The notes beneath the pieces are model-generated. The model had not been told where the DNA came from. It saw nothing but the letters and a program-made list of their open reading frames with translations, and made no database searches. Positions 61,104 to 64,000 of a DNA stretch of 64,000 nucleotides are shown piece after piece (positions within the stretch are counted from its first letter, which is position 1; every line of letters begins with the position of its first letter). Origin of the DNA: Paeniglutamicibacter sulfureus (GTDB lineage Bacteria; Actinomycetota; Actinomycetes; Actinomycetales; Micrococcaceae); contig NZ_JAULBL010000002.1 of the NCBI RefSeq assembly GCF_030512175.1, forward strand, positions 990,149 to 1,054,148. The letters are read 5' to 3'. The translations under genes and the position numbers were made by a program.

Positions 61104-62840
61104 GTGGACACCTTTACTCCCACCACAGATCCGCTGGCCGGAAGCATTGCGCTTTCCGCCATCATTTCCCTCCTGCCGCTACTGACCTTCTTTGTCATGC
61201 TGGCCGTCGTCAAGGCCAAGGCCTACGTCTCCGGGCTTACCTCATTGCTGGTTGCCATTTTGGTCGCAATCTTTGTCTTCAAGATGCCTCTGGGCATGGC
61301 CTTGATGTCCGGCGTACTTGGCGCGGTCTTCGGTGCCTTCCCGGTGGTCTGGATCGTCATCATGGCGATCTGGCTTTATCAGGTCACCGTTGTTTCTGGC
61401 CGGTTCGAGGACCTGCGTCGCGTCTTTGACGTGATCGGCGGCGGCGACATCCGCATCCAGTCCATCCTGATTGCCTTCTGCTTCGGCGGTTTGCTCGAAG
61501 CGCTTGCCGGCTTCGGCGCACCGGTGGCAATCACCGCGACAATGCTGCTGGCCCTTGGCATGCCCCCGCTGCGTGCAGCCGCCGCGGTGCTGGTAGCCAA
61601 CACCGCCCCGGTGGCCTTCGGGGCCGTGGCCATCCCCATCACCACCGCGGCCGGTCTGACCGGGCTCGACGCCAACCACATTGGCGCAGTCGTCGGGCAC
61701 CAGGCACCACTGCTGGCCATCTTCGTGCCGACGCTGCTGCTGTTCATCATTGACGGCCGGCGCGGCGTCAAGGAAGTCTGGCCCGCGGCCCTTGTCATCG
61801 GCTGCTCCTTCGCCGTGGCCCAATTCCTCTGCGCCACGTACTTCTCCTACGAGCTCACCGACATCGTCGCCTCGCTCGCCGGATTGGGCGCCGCAGTGAT
61901 CTTCCTGCGGTTCTGGACCCCGAAGGGCCGCGACGAGGCACGCGCCCGCGTTCTTGTGGGCGAGGCGGCCCAGGGTGCATCAGCCGGCAAGGGCGGCAAC
62001 GCCCGCGCCGGATCCGGCGCCGTCTACCGCGGTCACGAGCAGAAGCTGGAATTCGGGCCAACCTTCCTTGCGCTCTTCCCCTACTTGTTGGTCATCGTGA
62101 TTTTCGGCATTGCCAAGCTCTGGAAGTTGGGCGTGAACGTACCCGGCGCCCTGGCCTCCACCGACGTGAAAATCAAGTGGCCCATGCTCTACGGCCACGT
62201 GCTTGACGGCGAGGGCAACCCCGTTTCATCGACGATCTATAACTTCCAGTGGCTTTCCAATCCCGGAACCCTGCTGCTCTTCACCGGCCTGATTGTCGCG
62301 ATCGTTTATTCGCTGAACGACGCAGGCGGCAAGTACAAGATCAAGGTGTCGGATGCCGTCCTGGAAATCGGGCGCACCATCTACAACATGCGCTGGGCGG
62401 CCACCACGATCCTTTCGGTCCTGGCACTGGCCTACGTGATGAACCTGTCCGGGCAGACCATCACCATCGGCACCTGGCTCGCGGGGACCGGCGCCTTCTT
62501 CGCCTTCCTGTCCCCGATCCTGGGCTGGATCGGCACGGCCGTCACCGGTTCCGACACCTCGGCCAACGCCCTGTTCGCGAAGCTGCAGCAGACCGCCGGC
62601 ATCAACGCCGGAATCGATCCGAACCTGCTGGTCGCCGCCAACACTTCGGGCGGTGTCGTCGGCAAGCTGATTTCCCCGCAGAACCTGGCCATTGCCGCCA
62701 CCGCGGTGGGCATGGAAGGCAAGGAATCGGTCATCCTGAAGAAGGTTGCCGGCTGGTCCGTGGGCATGCTTCTGGTGCTGTGCGTGCTGGTGTACCTGCA
62801 GTCCACGCCGATCCTGGGCTGGATGCTGCCGACCCCGTAA
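61104..62840 (+). CDS. lldP: L-lactate permease
   Basis: A 578-residue lactate permease (LctP family) with about 13 helices. Landmarks: GGGDIRIQSILIAFCFGGLLEALAGFGAPVAITATML, GAVVGHQAPLLAIFVPTLLLF, FLSPILGWIGTAVTGSDTSANALFAKLQQTAG and VAANTSGGVVGKLISPQNLAIA. GTG start with AAGGA six bases upstream. Divergent from lutABC behind a shared triple-operator promoter, so it supplies L-lactate to LutABC. Confidence 0.95.
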   Translation: MDTFTPTTDPLAGSIALSAIISLLPLLTFFVMLAVVKAKAYVSGLTSLLVAILVAIFVFKMPLGMALMSGVLGAVFGAFPVVWIVIMAIWLYQVTVVSGRFEDLRRVFDVIGGGDIRIQSILIAFCFGGLLEALAGFGAPVAITATMLLALGMPPLRAAAAVLVANTAPVAFGAVAIPITTAAGLTGLDANHIGAVVGHQAPLLAIFVPTLLLFIIDGRRGVKEVWPAALVIGCSFAVAQFLCATYFSYELTDIVASLAGLGAAVIFLRFWTPKGRDEARARVLVGEAAQGASAGKGGNARAGSGAVYRGHEQKLEFGPTFLALFPYLLVIVIFGIAKLWKLGVNVPGALASTDVKIKWPMLYGHVLDGEGNPVSSTIYNFQWLSNPGTLLLFTGLIVAIVYSLNDAGGKYKIKVSDAVLEIGRTIYNMRWAATTILSVLALAYVMNLSGQTITIGTWLAGTGAFFAFLSPILGWIGTAVTGSDTSANALFAKLQQTAGINAGIDPNLLVAANTSGGVVGKLISPQNLAIAATAVGMEGKESVILKKVAGWSVGMLLVLCVLVYLQSTPILGWMLPTP

Positions 62841-62878
62841 GGCGTTCCCGGCAACACCGGCCGCAACGGCCGGCAAGC

Positions 62879-62919
62879 GGCCCCGTGGATGGCGAGGACT
62901 ATCGCCGATCCACGGGGCC
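62879..62919 (+). terminator. Terminator after lactate permease
   Basis: 12-base arms (GGCCCCGTGGAT) with a second 5-bp inner stem (GGCGA/TCGCC). Confidence 0.75.
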
Positions 62920-62961
62920 ATGGCCGGCTTCGAAACCCATTAAGCTTGAATGATTCGTTGA

Positions 62962-62977
62962 TTGGCCAAGGGGCCAA
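62962..62977. promoter_or_regulatory. Dyad upstream of the GntR/FCD regulator
   Basis: TTGGCC-AAGG-GGCCAA, 31 bases before the regulator GTG. A different sequence from the TNGTNNNACNA sites, so possibly for another protein or a weaker autoregulatory site. Confidence 0.4.
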
Positions 62978-63008
62978 ACATGAGCAATGACCATGGGGAC
63001 AAGAAGCA

Positions 63009-63743
63009 GTGAAAAACACAGCCAGGAATTCGCCGCAGCCGGCCCGGGCCTACGAGACGGTCCTGACCACCATCGAAGCCGACCTTCGCGCGGGAAAGCT
63101 CAAGATCGGGGACCATTTGCCCGGCGAGCGATCCTTGGCCGAGACCCACGGGATCTCCCGGGCATCGGTCAGGGACGCCATCCGCATCCTCGATGCCATG
63201 GGCATGGTGCGCACCTCCACCGGGTCCGGGCCCAACTCCGGCGCCGTCGTCATTTCCGATCCCGCGGTGGGCCTGTCGGCGACGCTGCGGCTTCATGTTG
63301 CCTCGCGTCAGCTTTCCGTTGCAGACATCGTCGAATCCCGTATCCTGCTGGAAACCTGGGCGGCCGAGTCCGCCGACCTGGACAGCGACCCCGAGCGCAG
63401 CGGCGAGGTGTTGCGGCGAACCGCCGAGCTGCTTGAGGCCATGGACGTGCCGGGCCTTGACCGCGAGGAATTCCACGACCTCGACTCCCAATTCCATGTG
63501 CTGCTCTCATCGCTGGCCGGCAACGCCGTCATCGAGGCCATGATGGAATCGCTGCGCCTGTCCATCAGCGACTACGTCAGTGAGTCGGTGGCCAGCGACG
63601 CTGCCTGGCAGAAGATCGCCAAGGTCCTTCGGGCCCAGCACCACGGCATCCACCAGGCGGTCGCGGCAGGCAACGGGCCGGCCGCGGCCAGGCTCCTGCG
63701 CGAGCACATCGAGTGGTTCTACACGGAATCCAGGCAGCTCTAA
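63009..63743 (+). CDS. GntR/FCD regulator, LldR/LutR-like
   Basis: A 244-residue FadR-subfamily repressor: N-terminal wHTH (RAYETVLTTIEADLRAGKLKIGDHLPGERSLAETHGISRASVRDAIRILDAMGMV) and C-terminal FCD domain with D and H in DLDSQFHVLL and later His in QHHGIHQ and LREHIEW for the metal site. It follows the lactate permease and is the obvious candidate to bind the triple operator. Lactate as ligand is inferred. Confidence 0.9.
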   Translation: MKNTARNSPQPARAYETVLTTIEADLRAGKLKIGDHLPGERSLAETHGISRASVRDAIRILDAMGMVRTSTGSGPNSGAVVISDPAVGLSATLRLHVASRQLSVADIVESRILLETWAAESADLDSDPERSGEVLRRTAELLEAMDVPGLDREEFHDLDSQFHVLLSSLAGNAVIEAMMESLRLSISDYVSESVASDAAWQKIAKVLRAQHHGIHQAVAAGNGPAAARLLREHIEWFYTESRQL

Positions 63744-63759
63744 GCGGCGCCGGGGCCGT

Positions 63760-64000
63760 TTAGAGCTTGATGACCATCTTGCCGGTGTTGGCGCCGCGCA
63801 TGAGGTCCAAGAACCCCTGCACCGCGTTGTCCAGGCCCTCGACGACAGTCTCGTCGAAGACGACCTTCCCCTGCGCAATCCATTCGGACATGTCGGCCAT
63901 GAACGCCGGGTAGTGTTCGGCGTAGTTCCCCACGGTGAACCCCTTGAGGGTTAGCCCCCGCGTGACCATGTTGCTCATGTTCCGCGGCCCCACGGGAGCC
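63760..64000 (-). CDS. NADP-dependent oxidoreductase (MDR), truncated by window edge
   Basis: Only the last 79 or so residues lie in the window (GLTLKGFTVGNYAEHYPAF ... WIAQGKVVFDETVVEGLDNAVQGFLDLMRGANTGKMVIKL), the conserved C-terminal part of the CurA/prostaglandin-reductase-like, zinc-independent medium-chain dehydrogenases. The frame is open through the edge at 64000, so the N-terminus is outside. Likely acts on alpha,beta-unsaturated carbonyls. Confidence 0.85.
   Translation of the reverse strand, partial: APVGPRNMSNMVTRGLTLKGFTVGNYAEHYPAFMADMSEWIAQGKVVFDETVVEGLDNAVQGFLDLMRGANTGKMVIKL

Overview
The window is high-GC DNA with short spacers, frequent ATGA start/stop overlaps, many GTG starts and GC-rich hairpin terminators. 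Gene content (LuxR-type benR beside benABCDK, DUF4383, short malic enzyme, LutABC, MocR-like aminotransferase) points to a soil actinobacterium, probably Micrococcaceae of the Arthrobacter/Paeniglutamicibacter kind. The genus is an inference from gene content. I saw no rRNA, tRNA or CRISPR array.

Layout. (1) 1-13.1 kb: aromatic catabolism. catB (5' truncated by the window edge), catC, catA and a flavin reductase lie on +. On - lie benA-benB-benC-benD-benK, a LuxR/LAL regulator (benR-like) and an alpha/beta hydrolase that could supply the enol-lactonase step. Together they convert benzoate to catechol, cis,cis-muconate and 3-oxoadipate enol-lactone. (2) 13.7-20.4 kb: an ArsR sensor coupled to a His-rich CDF metal exporter, then a peptide/nickel-type ABC transporter. 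(3) 20.6-24.3 kb: a redox-type HxlR regulator divergent from a NAD(P)-binding protein, a DUF4383 membrane protein, a LctP-family permease and DUF503. (4) 24.4-26.2 kb: an IS1182-family insertion sequence. (5) 26.3-32.8 kb: aminotransferase, GerMN lipoprotein, HTH protein, malic enzyme, Gmad2 protein and two tandem DUF4262 genes. (6) 32.9-39.7 kb: amino-acid permease, CitE-like lyase, methyltransferase, acyl-CoA ligase, NAD(P)-binding protein, RraA-like protein, DUF488. (7) 39.8-44.3 kb: a four-gene minus-strand cluster (FAH-family, KDPG-aldolase-like, D-aminoacylase-like, D-threonine-aldolase-like) in which two proteins lack expected active-site residues. (8) 44.9-48.9 kb: a low-GC hypothetical gene and an OpuC-type osmoprotectant ABC operon. 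(9) 49-52.8 kb: MocA-like, XdhC and a guanine-deaminase-like enzyme (purine/molybdoenzyme theme), plus DUF4184. (10) 53-57.7 kb: LysR divergent from a stand-alone succinate-dehydrogenase-like flavoprotein, then an ABC exporter. (11) 57.9-64 kb: lutABC divergent from an L-lactate permease, a GntR/FCD regulator, and a truncated NADP-dependent oxidoreductase.

Main points of interest: a ligand-binding FCD domain fused to the benzoate dioxygenase reductase BenC; a D-threonine-aldolase-like protein with Thr at the expected PLP lysine, next to a deacylase-like protein missing metal ligands; three CRP/GlxR-like boxes at the catA, benA and lut/lactate-permease promoters; a triple LldR-type operator between lutA and the lactate permease; a perfect 17-bp hairpin between benB and benC; and an orphan covalent-FAD-type SdhA homologue. 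Terminators, operators and promoters are calls by eye; no folding or motif scoring was run.
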